A DNA stretch of 64,000 nt from Dysgonomonas sp. Marseille-P4361 (GCF_900343125.1 NZ_OPYL01000004.1:124001-188000), one strand, 5' to 3'. Shown: positions 26,047-35,742, counted from the stretch's first letter. Numbers and translations: made by a program. Notes: generated from the letters alone by a model not told the origin.

Positions 26047-28641
26047 TTATTTACCTGTATTTACGATTTTCGATGTATGATTCCGTTTTCCTGTAATCTT
26101 AACAATATAAGTACCTAAGCTCAGAGGTTTCAAGAAATAGTCTGTGTTAGCATCATCGATCTTATCTTTCAAGATTAGACGTCCTTGTAGATCATAGACT
26201 TGAATATCACTATTAATATCTCCTTCATTTAGATTTGTAACATAAATAGAAGATCCTTGGTAATAACAAAATATATCTTTTTCATCATTTGTTATGATAT
26301 CATCTGAATCTCCATCATAAAAACGCAGAACGAATCTATTATTATCTGCTGTATACGTTTTAGTAGTAGACACATCTGATACAAACTTATACTCATCTCC
26401 AGGATAGATTCTAACTTTTTTGTCTAGATGTCTATCTATTAGCCAAACGCCAGGAACTGATTCTAAGTTTTCTATTCCATAAAATTTCAGACTTAATTCT
26501 TCTGTAGAAGATGGAGGCATAAAGAACAGTCCTAATTCTTTTACATCCGCAGGGATTGCATTACCTAATAATTGTTTACCCTCTGTTGACTTAGTAAAAA
26601 TAATACTTTTACTTCCCTCATATCTTGTTTTTGTTTTCTCTCCATTATATTCAGGAACGAATTCTTCAAATTTATCAGAAATACCTTTACTTGTATCGTA
26701 AGGATCTTGAGCATAATAAGTGGTAGCTGCATCATTAAACACTACTGACATACGATCTGAAGTACGATCTTTGTCATTATTTACTTCGACAACAAACCAA
26801 TCCTTCATTATTTCATTATCTCTCTCGGCTTGAGCACTTTTCAAATAATGAGTTCTACCAAACATACTTAGCTTATTCATATCTAGCTTAATATCTACAT
26901 TTGTAGATGCTTGCAAACAGAACATTTGCATTGGGGCAACTAAATACTTCAATGGTTCTATTCCATTCAATGCATTCGCACTTCCTTCGCCATTTGTTCC
27001 ATCTTCATTATTTCCTACAGCTAGAGTAGATCCGGCATTTCTACTTATATAATCATATTTAGCTTTGAATCGAAATAAATCAGCCTCTTCATCATACTTA
27101 ACTAAAGCTTCATTGATCAGCCAATATTTAGCACGTAAATGAGCCCCTGTAGGATTCACGCTAGAGACCATAACTGGCTGTGCTTCATTCGGACTTAACG
27201 CTAGTAACTCAACAGCATCATTCATACTAGCTATAGTAGAACTGCCATTTAGGTCATACCCTAACAAAGGGTTTAAGCTTATAGGTACCATAAATGGATT
27301 ACCTAAGAAATTTAATCCAGGTTCTAGACTTACAATAACTTCAGATTTAGACGTATTAAATGTCTCATCTAATATTTCTTCATATCTAGATCTATCTTTA
27401 CCTTCTTCAATCCAATCTCCGCCAACACCTGCAATAGGTCTATTCGCTGCACCGTGAACAGTAGCATGCTCATTTTCATCATAATAGAAACGGCTAAAGT
27501 TATTCATTAAGCCACCAGGCTTAGATAAATAGTCATGAAACACCATTCTATTAAATACATATCCACCTCGTGCTCTATTAGCAGCTAAGATGCTATTTCC
27601 ATCTCCAAAATTCCAACGCTCATCAATAAAATCATGGTCAGCATGAGAAACTTCCATACTCATAAAGTACCCAACTCCTTTATCCAAACGCTTGTAAGGA
27701 TCTACAATCGGCACTTTATTCGATGTTATACTTGTTGCATTTGGCTCTGTTAATGCGTGATAGAACATATAATCAGATCCCATGCTAGCAAATGGAGGAG
27801 TAAATCCGGTCAAATAATTCCAACCTTCCTTATTTCGAAGCGTTCCTTTTCCATCCGTATATGTGTTTGGATCAGCTATAGGCCTCTGCTGAGCATCAAG
27901 AACAAAAGCACCATCATCATAGCGATCAATCTCATAAAGGCTCAAATTGACTTGACTATATGTTGGTATATCCGTATCAGCTGTCACATCCTTAATTCGT
28001 GCATACCCACTTTTTATTAATCTAGTATTCAGCGTAGTAGATGCATAATCCTGATCAAATGACATATTTACAGCGAACCTATCTCCTCTTTTCGCATTAA
28101 CAAAATCAACGGATAAAGCCCCTGTTATATCAACCATAAGGTAACCAACCTTTCTCCAGTCTTCTGTATCTAAAGGCTTTCCCTTTTCTACAGAAATCGA
28201 AGGAAAATCGATCCAGTTTACTGTTTTTTGATCATCAATCTTAGCCGTAGTACCGTCAGGAATAACACCATATATTCTTTGCAATGTAGAAGGAGTACCT
28301 GCTTCTTTATCAATAAAAGCGACAACTCCATCTGCAAACGATGGTGTATTAGATTTATTCACAAATAAATTTGCTCCAACACCTGTATCTTTTAACGGAT
28401 CCTTTGCATTAATAAAATCTTTAATAATTTCAGTACGACCTTTCTGTTCTATTGTTGAACCAGATGCGAACTTAGCCGAACCTCCTATATATAAGGTGGT
28501 AGATGAACTTTCTCCTTTTTTAGTTTCCCCTTCTTTATATTTAACATACATAGGCGCTTCGGAGTAAAATATTACATCCGACTGCCCCATTATAATGACA
28601 GGAAAAAGGAATAATACGATTAATATTACACTAAATCTCAT
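26047..28641 (-). CDS. Large secreted protein with T9SS C-terminal sorting domain
   Basis: 864 residues. A signal peptide (MRFSVILIVLFLFPVIIMGQ) opens it. The long middle is made of beta-rich segments with no family I can name. The last 85 residues or so carry a type IX secretion type A sorting domain: IQVYDLQGRLILKDKI, YFLKPLSLGTYIVKITGK and the final KIVNTGK. It should be exported by Sec and then by the T9SS and left on the surface or released. The gene is preceded by a TATCTTTG-type -7 box. Confidence 0.85.
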   Translation of the reverse strand: MRFSVILIVLFLFPVIIMGQSDVIFYSEAPMYVKYKEGETKKGESSSTTLYIGGSAKFASGSTIEQKGRTEIIKDFINAKDPLKDTGVGANLFVNKSNTPSFADGVVAFIDKEAGTPSTLQRIYGVIPDGTTAKIDDQKTVNWIDFPSISVEKGKPLDTEDWRKVGYLMVDITGALSVDFVNAKRGDRFAVNMSFDQDYASTTLNTRLIKSGYARIKDVTADTDIPTYSQVNLSLYEIDRYDDGAFVLDAQQRPIADPNTYTDGKGTLRNKEGWNYLTGFTPPFASMGSDYMFYHALTEPNATSITSNKVPIVDPYKRLDKGVGYFMSMEVSHADHDFIDERWNFGDGNSILAANRARGGYVFNRMVFHDYLSKPGGLMNNFSRFYYDENEHATVHGAANRPIAGVGGDWIEEGKDRSRYEEILDETFNTSKSEVIVSLEPGLNFLGNPFMVPISLNPLLGYDLNGSSTIASMNDAVELLALSPNEAQPVMVSSVNPTGAHLRAKYWLINEALVKYDEEADLFRFKAKYDYISRNAGSTLAVGNNEDGTNGEGSANALNGIEPLKYLVAPMQMFCLQASTNVDIKLDMNKLSMFGRTHYLKSAQAERDNEIMKDWFVVEVNNDKDRTSDRMSVVFNDAATTYYAQDPYDTSKGISDKFEEFVPEYNGEKTKTRYEGSKSIIFTKSTEGKQLLGNAIPADVKELGLFFMPPSSTEELSLKFYGIENLESVPGVWLIDRHLDKKVRIYPGDEYKFVSDVSTTKTYTADNNRFVLRFYDGDSDDIITNDEKDIFCYYQGSSIYVTNLNEGDINSDIQVYDLQGRLILKDKIDDANTDYFLKPLSLGTYIVKITGKRNHTSKIVNTGK

Positions 28642-28736
28642 ACTGTAGTTTTATAAAAGTCTCTTGTTCAAGTAGTTTTGTAATTAAATAAATAATAAGC
28701 ACACAAATAAACAGCATAACTTATATTTATACAAGG

Positions 28737-28744
28737 CAAAGATA
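28737..28744 (-). promoter_or_regulatory. -7 box (TATCTTTG) of the T9SS cargo gene
   Basis: TATCTTTG on the minus strand lies about 95 nt upstream of the 864-residue gene. No clear -33 is visible. Confidence 0.4.
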
Positions 28745-28835
28745 ATCTTTTTTTTATATAAAAAACAGATATCTTCTTTTTTTTTAAGAGAGTCCATGCT
28801 TTTAACATCAACATCAACTAAAAAAGACATTTAAC

Positions 28836-30362
28836 TTACAAATGCTCAGGCCTTAATAAATCATTTATAGTTTTCACCGGATTAAATGTTTCAATGGGAA
28901 CTTCTACAAAAATAGTATTCCAATCCGACATCGCTCCATTCCATAGTCCAGGAAGTTCTAAAGCCTTCAAATCTTTTCCATTTTTAGATTTCATCGAAAT
29001 AAAGCCCGTATTATGATCCACATAATCTTTTAAATTATAATGAAACCCTCTGTAATCCTTGATTCCACAGACTAAATCTACTGGATTAAAATGAGTACTC
29101 CCTTTAAGCATTCCCACTTTGGCTGGATCAGACATATCAATCTGAGAACTTTCCAATATTTGAGGAGAGATAGTTCCATCCGAGTTTACGGCAAGAAAAG
29201 GTCCCCCTCCCGGCTCTCCTACATTCCGAACCATACCACAGACACGACATGGTCGATCCAATTTACGTTTCAGATACAACACTAGTTCTGCATCTTCAAG
29301 CAATTTTGTATCAGGATTTTTTACATTTAGCGTATTTTGCAAGAAATATAAAATATCCAGCAACTCTTCACGAGTATATCTACCCGAGTCTAGAAGCTTT
29401 GAGTATTCATATATTTTCTCTTGAACACTAACTAATACTCCCGCTAGAATCTTTTTATATTTTGTTTCTACTTCCTTATGCTTATCGGGCACAGTATTAT
29501 CTATATTTTTAATAAAGACAACATCAGCATCCAACTCATTTAAATTTTCGATAAGCGCACCATGCCCTCCTGGTCTAAAGAGCAACGAACCATCATCTTC
29601 TCTGAAAGGTTCATTATTCATATCTACAGCAACAGTATCGGTACTAGGCTTTTGTTCACTAAAGCTAATATCGTAAGAGACTAACAACTCCTTCTCCTTC
29701 TCAGGCTGCTTTTCTCCTACAAGTTTTTCAAACAATGCTCTATGCTCTGGAGAAACAGTAAAATGCAATTCGATCTTTCCTTCTCCGTTTTGAGCATACA
29801 GATAACCTTCTTGCAAATGTTCTTCTATCGGAGTACGGGAAACATTTCCATATTGATGAAATTTTAATAAACCTTTAGGCAAAGCGCCATAGTTAAGACC
29901 TTCAGCCATCAAAAGATTTTTCACTATCGCTTTATAATTTCCTTTTTGCAACAGAGATTCAATCCCCTCCCCTTCATTTTTAATACAGACTGCATTTAAG
30001 TCATTATAAAAAGCAAACTTATCCAATCCATCAAAAAAAGTTTTTTCAAAAGCCGTGGCAGGAACTTCATATGGTGCATCTAAGAAACTAAACAGATCTT
30101 TGAACATACGACTTGCCGCTCCTGATGCTGGAACGAATTTCACTATTCGTTTCGATGTTGCTCTATAAGCATCCCATTTATCTAGATACTTTTGTTCAGT
30201 ATCGGAAGTTACTACTACAATTCCTTTATCTACTGAAGCAGCAGAAGCTAACTCTAAATAAGGAAAGCCTGTTTTAAAACGATCCAACTGTTGCAGGAAA
30301 TCCACAACATCTATTCCTTTTTCTTCAAGGCAACGTTTATCCGAATCAGTCATTGTTCTCAT
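28836..30362 (-). CDS. DUF4301 family protein
   Basis: 508 residues. The start MRTMTDSDKRCLEEKGIDVV and the segments KFVPASGAASRMFKDLFSFL, RPGGHGALIENLNELDADVV and RVCGMVRNVGEPGGGPF match the DUF4301 family, common in Bacteroidetes and functionally unknown. There is no signal peptide, so it is cytosolic. The Gly/Ala-rich ASGAASRM segment could bind a phosphate, which is inference. It is upstream of nothing obvious and follows the trmH-type gene by 45 nt. Confidence 0.82.
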   Translation of the reverse strand: MRTMTDSDKRCLEEKGIDVVDFLQQLDRFKTGFPYLELASAASVDKGIVVVTSDTEQKYLDKWDAYRATSKRIVKFVPASGAASRMFKDLFSFLDAPYEVPATAFEKTFFDGLDKFAFYNDLNAVCIKNEGEGIESLLQKGNYKAIVKNLLMAEGLNYGALPKGLLKFHQYGNVSRTPIEEHLQEGYLYAQNGEGKIELHFTVSPEHRALFEKLVGEKQPEKEKELLVSYDISFSEQKPSTDTVAVDMNNEPFREDDGSLLFRPGGHGALIENLNELDADVVFIKNIDNTVPDKHKEVETKYKKILAGVLVSVQEKIYEYSKLLDSGRYTREELLDILYFLQNTLNVKNPDTKLLEDAELVLYLKRKLDRPCRVCGMVRNVGEPGGGPFLAVNSDGTISPQILESSQIDMSDPAKVGMLKGSTHFNPVDLVCGIKDYRGFHYNLKDYVDHNTGFISMKSKNGKDLKALELPGLWNGAMSDWNTIFVEVPIETFNPVKTINDLLRPEHL

Positions 30363-30382
30363 ACTTAGTCTTTTTCTTTCTG

Positions 30383-30411
30383 CAAATTTAGCAAAAATAT
30401 AATAATATCAA
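30383..30411 (-). promoter_or_regulatory. Candidate promoter for DUF4301 gene
   Basis: Minus strand: TTG at 30411-30409, 18-bp spacer, TAAATTTG at 30390-30383. It overlaps the end of the upstream gene. A second -7-like box TATTTTTG is at 30399-30392. Confidence 0.45.
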
Positions 30412-30935
30412 CTTAGTTGTTTAAAGAATTCCCAAACCACTATACCTCCGGCAACCGACACGTTTAATGAATGTTTTGTTCCAAACTGAGGTATTTCCAC
30501 ACATTGGTCGCATAGGTCAACTACATCCTGAGACACTCCCTTCACCTCATTCCCTAACACCAACGCATATTTATTTCCTTTATCTAAAGACATCTCATGC
30601 AGCATCATACTATCCTTAGCTTGCTCCACTGCACAAATACAATACCCTTCTCCTTTCAGAAAAGATATTGCTTCTTTTGTGTTTTCAAAATATTCCCAAT
30701 CCACAGAATATTCTGCACCTAAAGCTGTTTTATGAATTTCCGTATTTGGAGGACAAGCTGTTATACCACATAGAAGAATAGATTCTACCAAAAAAGCATC
30801 GGACGTACGAAATACAGATCCTATATTATTCAGACTTCTTATATTATCCAATACTATCACTAAAGGAATTTTTTCTGTTTCCTTAAATTCCTCAATTGAT
30901 TTCCGATTCAGCTCTGTTATAGATTTTACTTTCAT
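30408..30935 (-). CDS. TrmH/SpoU family RNA 2'-O-methyltransferase
   Basis: 175 residues. SPOUT motifs are VLDNIRSLNNIGSVFRTSDA (motif 1), LVLGNEVKGVS (motif 2) and SLNVSVAGGIVVWEF (motif 3), the knotted SAM-binding core. It has only the catalytic domain and no N-terminal L30-like extension. The substrate (tRNA or rRNA) cannot be assigned. It follows folB by 6 nt in the same direction. Confidence 0.92.
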   Translation of the reverse strand: MKVKSITELNRKSIEEFKETEKIPLVIVLDNIRSLNNIGSVFRTSDAFLVESILLCGITACPPNTEIHKTALGAEYSVDWEYFENTKEAISFLKGEGYCICAVEQAKDSMMLHEMSLDKGNKYALVLGNEVKGVSQDVVDLCDQCVEIPQFGTKHSLNVSVAGGIVVWEFFKQLS

Positions 30936-30941
30936 ATAAAC

Positions 30942-31295
30942 TTAATCTATCAAAACAACACTAGCATAATCAATCTGACCTCCAACCGGTGGGTTGCGCT
31001 TCGACAATTTAATCTCGACCTCTTCTATCTCCGAATACTTTTCTTTCAAACTATAGATTATCCGATATGCAACATGCTCCAATAACTTAGACGGAATATC
31101 CATTTCTTTTTTCACATCTTCATACACTGATGCATAACTAACTGTATCTTCCAAATTATCAGAAAGACACGATTTCGAGAAATCCACTTTTATCTTTAGA
31201 CTAACTACGAATACGTTACCTACTTTTTTCTCTTGAGGAAACACTCCATGATTAGCAAAGAAGGTTATATTCTCCAGCAAGATATAACTTTTCAT
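30942..31295 (-). CDS. folB: Dihydroneopterin aldolase
   Basis: 117 residues. This enzyme of folate synthesis cleaves 7,8-dihydroneopterin. The signature FANHGVFPQEKKVGNVFVVS carries the catalytic Tyr/Lys region, and the last part VEIKLSKRNPPVGGQIDYAS is typical for FolB. Length is normal. It heads a two-gene unit with the trmH-type gene. A -7 box lies upstream. Confidence 0.93.
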   Translation of the reverse strand: MKSYILLENITFFANHGVFPQEKKVGNVFVVSLKIKVDFSKSCLSDNLEDTVSYASVYEDVKKEMDIPSKLLEHVAYRIIYSLKEKYSEIEEVEIKLSKRNPPVGGQIDYASVVLID

Positions 31296-31318
31296 CCTTA
31301 CCTTTTTTTATTACCGCG

Positions 31319-31326
31319 CAAAGGTA
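31319..31326 (-). promoter_or_regulatory. -7 box (TACCTTTG) of folB
   Basis: TACCTTTG on the minus strand fits the TAnnTTTG motif, 24 nt before the folB ATG. Confidence 0.45.
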
Positions 31327-31484
31327 CAAAATTAGCAAATGATAGTACTAAAATGAAATACACAAATCTCTCCTTTAAATAAATAATACTTGTTAAAAGA
31401 GGCACTATTTACATTCCACTCCTATTAACTTATAACGATTTTTAATTAAGTTTGCTTTTCTAAACATAAAACGAAATGTAATTA

Positions 31485-31844
31485 ATGGCAAAAATAAAGG
31501 AAGTTTTAGCTACTACCGCTAGCATACATAACGTCTTAGTTTCGGGAACACGCATCGTTGGAGATATATGCTCCGATGAAGATTTCAGAATAGACGGGAT
31601 GATAGAAGGAAACATTACATGTAAAGGCAAAATTATAATTGGAAGAAACAGCTCTATTACAGGCAATATAGAATGTAGTAACATAGAAGTTCTTGGAAAA
31701 GTGAGTGGTGATATCAAATGCTCCGAAAACATTATATTACGCGCGTCTGCAATCGTGACTGGAGATATTACAACTTCATCTATTGAAATAGAGCCGGGAG
31801 CAAAGCTTGATGGTAAATGCTCTATGTACAAGCCAGAAGAATAA
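31485..31844 (+). CDS. Bactofilin (polymer-forming cytoskeletal protein)
   Basis: 119 residues. The protein is almost entirely bactofilin domain: short hydrophobic repeats every 5-6 residues (GMIEGNITCKGKIIIGRNSS, NIECSNIEVLGKVSGDIKCS, ASAIVTGDITTSSIEIEPGA) forming a right-handed beta-helix. Bactofilins polymerise without nucleotide and position cell-wall or septal machinery. The short N-terminus lacks a membrane anchor. It precedes the aminopeptidase by 34 nt, possibly in one operon. Confidence 0.9.
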   Translation: MAKIKEVLATTASIHNVLVSGTRIVGDICSDEDFRIDGMIEGNITCKGKIIIGRNSSITGNIECSNIEVLGKVSGDIKCSENIILRASAIVTGDITTSSIEIEPGAKLDGKCSMYKPEE

Positions 31845-31878
31845 CAATTAACATCTAGAACTATAAAAACGTAAACTT

Positions 31879-33657
31879 ATGAGTAACGCAATCCATAAGA
31901 GAATTAAAAACTTACATACATTTATGGAAGATAAAAACATACATGCTTTTATCATTCCTAGTACCGATGCTCACCTTAGTGAATATCCAGCCTCTCACTG
32001 GGCATCCAGAGAGTGGATTAGTGGATTTACCGGTTCTGCCGGGACTGTAGTTATAACACGAGAAAAAGCCGGACTCTGGACAGACTCCCGTTATTTCTTG
32101 CAGGCTGCAAACGAATTAAATAATACAGAAATTGAACTTTTCAAAGAAGGGCTTCCTACTACTCCATCTATAGAAGAGTGGCTAATAAGCGAACTTTCCG
32201 AAGGTGATTATGTTGGTATAGACGGAGGTGTTTATGCAGCTAAAGAGGCAATAGGCTTAACTCACAAATTGAATTTGAAAGGTTTACATATCATTAGCGA
32301 TTACGATCCATTCAGCACTATATGGAATGACAGACCCGAAATCCCTAAGAACCCGATCTTTGTACTACCAACAGAATATACAGGGGAATCTGCAAAAAAG
32401 AAAATCTCACGTATATGCGACGCTGTAGAAAAAAACGGGGCAGAATCTCTTCTTGTAGCATCATTAGATACTATTGCTTGGATATTCAATATCAGAGGCA
32501 ATGACGTAAAATGTAATCCTGTAGCTGTTAGCTATGCATACATATCCAGAGCAGAAACTGTTCTATTTATTGACCCTAAAAAATTGACAGCAGAAACGAT
32601 TGACTATTTAAAAAGCGAAGGTGTTACAATAGCAGAATACACTAAAGTATTTGACTACATAGCCGGTTCAAAATCATCAATCTGCCTTGACAGTAATAAA
32701 GTCACATTTAAGTTATATAACACAATACCTACAGGCAGCCGCATTATAGATATCCCTTCTCCTGCCGACTTGATGAAGAGTATAAAAAACGAAACAGAAA
32801 TACAGGGATTCAACAATGCGATGGAGCGCGATGGTGTTGCTTTAGTACGTTTCTTAATGTGGTTAGAGAACGCTGTTCCTACAGGAAACGTTACCGAAAT
32901 TATGATTCCTCAAAAACTTGTTGAGTACAGAAGTCAACAGAAAAATTTTGTAGGAGAAAGCTTCGACACAATATCCGGATATGGACCCAATGGAGCTATT
33001 GTTCATTACCATGTAACAGAAGAAAGCTCCCTTGATGTAAAAGCAGAAGGTTTCCTGCTAGTAGATTCGGGCGCACAGTATTTTGATGGAACAACCGATA
33101 TAACCCGTACTATTGCTGTAGGACCGCTTACAGAGCAAATGAAAAAAGATTACACAATGGTTCTAAAAGGACATATCAATATCGCAACAGCTATTTATCC
33201 TCAAGGCACACGTGGAAGCCAGATAGATATACTTGCACGCAAAGCGCTATGGGACAATGGACTGAACTACCTACATGGCACAGGACACGGTATTGGTCAT
33301 TTCTTGAATGTTCATGAAGGACCTCAAAACATCAGAATGAATGAAAACCCTACAACGCTACAGATAGGAATGGTTACATCTAACGAGCCAGGTCTATATA
33401 GAGCAAACCAATACGGAATACGTATTGAAAATCTTGTATTAACTCAGCACGAAACGACTACTGAGTTTGGAGATTTCTATTCATTCAAGACTCTTACTCT
33501 TTGTCCTATAGACAAAACTCCAATCGTGAAAGAAATGCTTACCGAAAAAGAAGTGGAATGGTTCAATCTATACCATAAGTATGTATATGATCGCCTATCT
33601 CCTCTTTTATCGGAAGAAGAAAAAAGTTGGTTAAAAGAAAAAACTGATGAAATATAG
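31879..33657 (+). CDS. Xaa-Pro aminopeptidase (M24 family)
   Basis: 592 residues. A creatinase-like N-terminal region has two domains, and the pita-bread catalytic domain starts near 300. Metal ligands are visible: LLVDSGAQYFDGTTDITRTI (two Asp), GTGHGIGHFLNVHE (His), TSNEPGLYRANQYGIRIEN (two Glu). A third C-terminal domain (about 520-592) resembles eukaryotic-type APP1. It removes N-terminal residues ahead of proline in the cytosol. The last 11 nt overlap the next start (ATGAAATATAG). Confidence 0.95.
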   Translation: MSNAIHKRIKNLHTFMEDKNIHAFIIPSTDAHLSEYPASHWASREWISGFTGSAGTVVITREKAGLWTDSRYFLQAANELNNTEIELFKEGLPTTPSIEEWLISELSEGDYVGIDGGVYAAKEAIGLTHKLNLKGLHIISDYDPFSTIWNDRPEIPKNPIFVLPTEYTGESAKKKISRICDAVEKNGAESLLVASLDTIAWIFNIRGNDVKCNPVAVSYAYISRAETVLFIDPKKLTAETIDYLKSEGVTIAEYTKVFDYIAGSKSSICLDSNKVTFKLYNTIPTGSRIIDIPSPADLMKSIKNETEIQGFNNAMERDGVALVRFLMWLENAVPTGNVTEIMIPQKLVEYRSQQKNFVGESFDTISGYGPNGAIVHYHVTEESSLDVKAEGFLLVDSGAQYFDGTTDITRTIAVGPLTEQMKKDYTMVLKGHINIATAIYPQGTRGSQIDILARKALWDNGLNYLHGTGHGIGHFLNVHEGPQNIRMNENPTTLQIGMVTSNEPGLYRANQYGIRIENLVLTQHETTTEFGDFYSFKTLTLCPIDKTPIVKEMLTEKEVEWFNLYHKYVYDRLSPLLSEEEKSWLKEKTDEI

Positions 33658-35047
33658 ATTCCTACTAATTTTGAGCCTCCTCCTTTACTTTAAAGTGGAG
33701 GCTCAAATCAACACAAACAACAATACGCAATCATTCCAATTAGAAGCAGTTATTCCAACACAGAAAGGTAAAAAGATTTACCTGGGACAGTATTGGAATA
33801 GTGGTACATATGCTATTGATTCAACATTTATTTCTGATGAAGGGATAGCTAAATTCTCATCTCCAGAGAGTAAGCTTGAGGGTCAATATTTTCTATATAT
33901 AAAACCAGACTATCAAGTCGATTTTCTCATTGGTAGTGAACAGAACAACATCAAGTTCACCTTGAATGAAAACGATATAAAAGCTAACAAGGTATCAGGA
34001 TCAAAAGACACCGAAGTGCTATGGCAATACATTCAGATGACATACAATGCTGATAGATTGAGGGAACAGATAGAGAATTCTAATATTTCAGACAAAGAGA
34101 AGTCAGCTAAAGAAAAGGAGCTAAATAAAGCCCAAAAAGATATTGACAGTTACAAAAAGGCACTATTTAAACAAAACACAGACCTATGGGGAGCCTTATA
34201 TATCAAAGGTCTAGAACCAACAGGCATCCCTTACCCTGAGCCCAAAACTCAAGAAGAGGCAAGTGAAAACAGAAAATATGGAAAGCTTCACTATTTTGAC
34301 AACATAAATCTTACAGATCCCCGATTCTGGAGAACGAATTATTTTGAGAACTACATAGACACATACTTGCAACAATGGGTGGAAGCAAGTCCCGATTCGT
34401 TAGCTTCTGCAGCCAGTCTGTTAGTAAAAAAAACGATCGATAATGACATTTGTTTCGAACGTATGCTATCGAAGCTAATAAATGAGTCTATAAAGAGTCT
34501 TAAAATGGGAGATAAAAACATTTGGTCTCGCTTGTACGAAGATTACATTATGGGCAAGAATATTTCTTGGATAGATAGTACCCAGTATCTGAAACTGGGA
34601 CAGATGTATGAAAAAATAAAGAATAACAGAATCGGTATGTATGCTCACAACTTACGAGTACAAACAATCAGTGGGGATAGCATAAACACAAATGGAATAG
34701 ACAGCAAATACACTATACTATACTTCTACTCTCCTAGCTGCGGATACTGCGTCACAGAGGTTCCAAAGATGTATAACGAACTTTATTCCAAATACAAAGA
34801 CAAAGGTTTGGAGATTATAGCTTTCAATGTAGGCAGCAGCAAAGAAGATTGGATTAAATTTATAAATGATAACAAGCTTACAGGTTGGATCAATTGTGCC
34901 GATCTTAATTACAAATCTCAGTATTGGATGCACTATGATGTATCAGGCACACCATCTGTTTTAGTTCTGGATAAAGATAAAAGGATTATAGCAAAGAAGC
35001 TTGATCTGGAAAATTTACAAAAACTTTTTAATTATTTATATCAATAA
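33647..35047 (+). CDS. DUF5106/TlpA-type periplasmic thiol oxidoreductase
   Basis: 466 residues. A signal peptide (MKYRFLLILSLLLYFKVEAQ) is followed by a DUF4369-like beta region (about 30-110), a helical stretch and a DUF5106-like region. The C-terminal thioredoxin fold has CGYC in FYSPSCGYCVTEVPKMYNEL (about 363-382) and cis-Pro GTPSVLVLD. This is a Bacteroidetes TlpA/ResA-like disulfide reductase in the periplasm. It overlaps the aminopeptidase by 11 nt and the next gene by one nt, so the three are translationally linked. Confidence 0.87.
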   Translation: MKYRFLLILSLLLYFKVEAQINTNNNTQSFQLEAVIPTQKGKKIYLGQYWNSGTYAIDSTFISDEGIAKFSSPESKLEGQYFLYIKPDYQVDFLIGSEQNNIKFTLNENDIKANKVSGSKDTEVLWQYIQMTYNADRLREQIENSNISDKEKSAKEKELNKAQKDIDSYKKALFKQNTDLWGALYIKGLEPTGIPYPEPKTQEEASENRKYGKLHYFDNINLTDPRFWRTNYFENYIDTYLQQWVEASPDSLASAASLLVKKTIDNDICFERMLSKLINESIKSLKMGDKNIWSRLYEDYIMGKNISWIDSTQYLKLGQMYEKIKNNRIGMYAHNLRVQTISGDSINTNGIDSKYTILYFYSPSCGYCVTEVPKMYNELYSKYKDKGLEIIAFNVGSSKEDWIKFINDNKLTGWINCADLNYKSQYWMHYDVSGTPSVLVLDKDKRIIAKKLDLENLQKLFNYLYQ

Positions 35048-35565
35048 TGGCTTTAATAAAAGAAGTTAGAGGTTTTACTCCTGAAATTGGAGACAATACT
35101 TATCTTGCCGAAAATGCAACAATCATCGGCGATGTAGTTATCGGAAAAGATTGCAGCATCTGGTTTAATGCTGTATTGCGTGGTGATGTTAATTCGATAA
35201 GAATAGGAGATCGCGTAAACATACAAGATGGAAGTGTTTTGCATACATTATACCAAAAATCTGTAGTAGAAATAGGCGATGATGTTTCTGTAGGGCACAA
35301 TGTTGTTATACACGGAGCTAAGATAGAAAATGGGGCACTCATAGGGATGGGAGCTATCGTATTAGACCATGCCGTTATTGGCGAAGGTGCTATTATAGCA
35401 GCAGGGTCGGTTGTTCTGAGTGGAACTCAAGTCGAACCAGGCAGTATTTATGCAGGAGTTCCTGCTAAGTTTGTAAAGAAAGTAGATCCTGAGCAAGGAA
35501 AAGAGATCAACCAAAAGATTGCCAAAAACTACCTGATGTACTCAGGCTGGTTTAAGGAAGAATAA
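35047..35565 (+). CDS. Gamma-carbonic anhydrase-like hexapeptide protein (YrdA/PaaY type)
   Basis: 172 residues of left-handed beta-helix repeats (DVVIGKDCSIWFNAVLRGDV, IGDRVNIQDGSVLHTLYQKS, DDVSVGHNVVIHGAKIENGA). Three His in QDGSVLHT, VGHNVVIHG are in the metal-binding positions. It could act as carbonic anhydrase or as an acyl transferase-like protein; proteins of this kind often sit near aminopeptidase genes with no known link. Its ATG overlaps the TAA of the previous gene. Confidence 0.88.
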   Translation: MALIKEVRGFTPEIGDNTYLAENATIIGDVVIGKDCSIWFNAVLRGDVNSIRIGDRVNIQDGSVLHTLYQKSVVEIGDDVSVGHNVVIHGAKIENGALIGMGAIVLDHAVIGEGAIIAAGSVVLSGTQVEPGSIYAGVPAKFVKKVDPEQGKEINQKIAKNYLMYSGWFKEE

Positions 35566-35593
35566 GATTTTCTATAACTAGAAAAATTAAACT

Positions 35594-35642
35594 AAACTCA
35601 TTGGTCTGAAACACTCTCTACTCAGTTTTTGCCAATGAGTTT
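35594..35642 (+). terminator. Terminator after gamma-carbonic anhydrase gene
   Basis: Arms AAACTCATTGG (35594-35604) and CCAATGAGTTT (35632-35642) separated by 27 nt, then TTTATTTC. It has a larger loop than usual but strong arms. Confidence 0.75.
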
Positions 35643-35742
35643 TTTATTTCATATAACTAAAATACTACTTTTACTCTCTATAAGAGGGAACATATCACAA
35701 ACATCTGCTGTTATTAACTATATAAACAAATTGACTTAAGAC

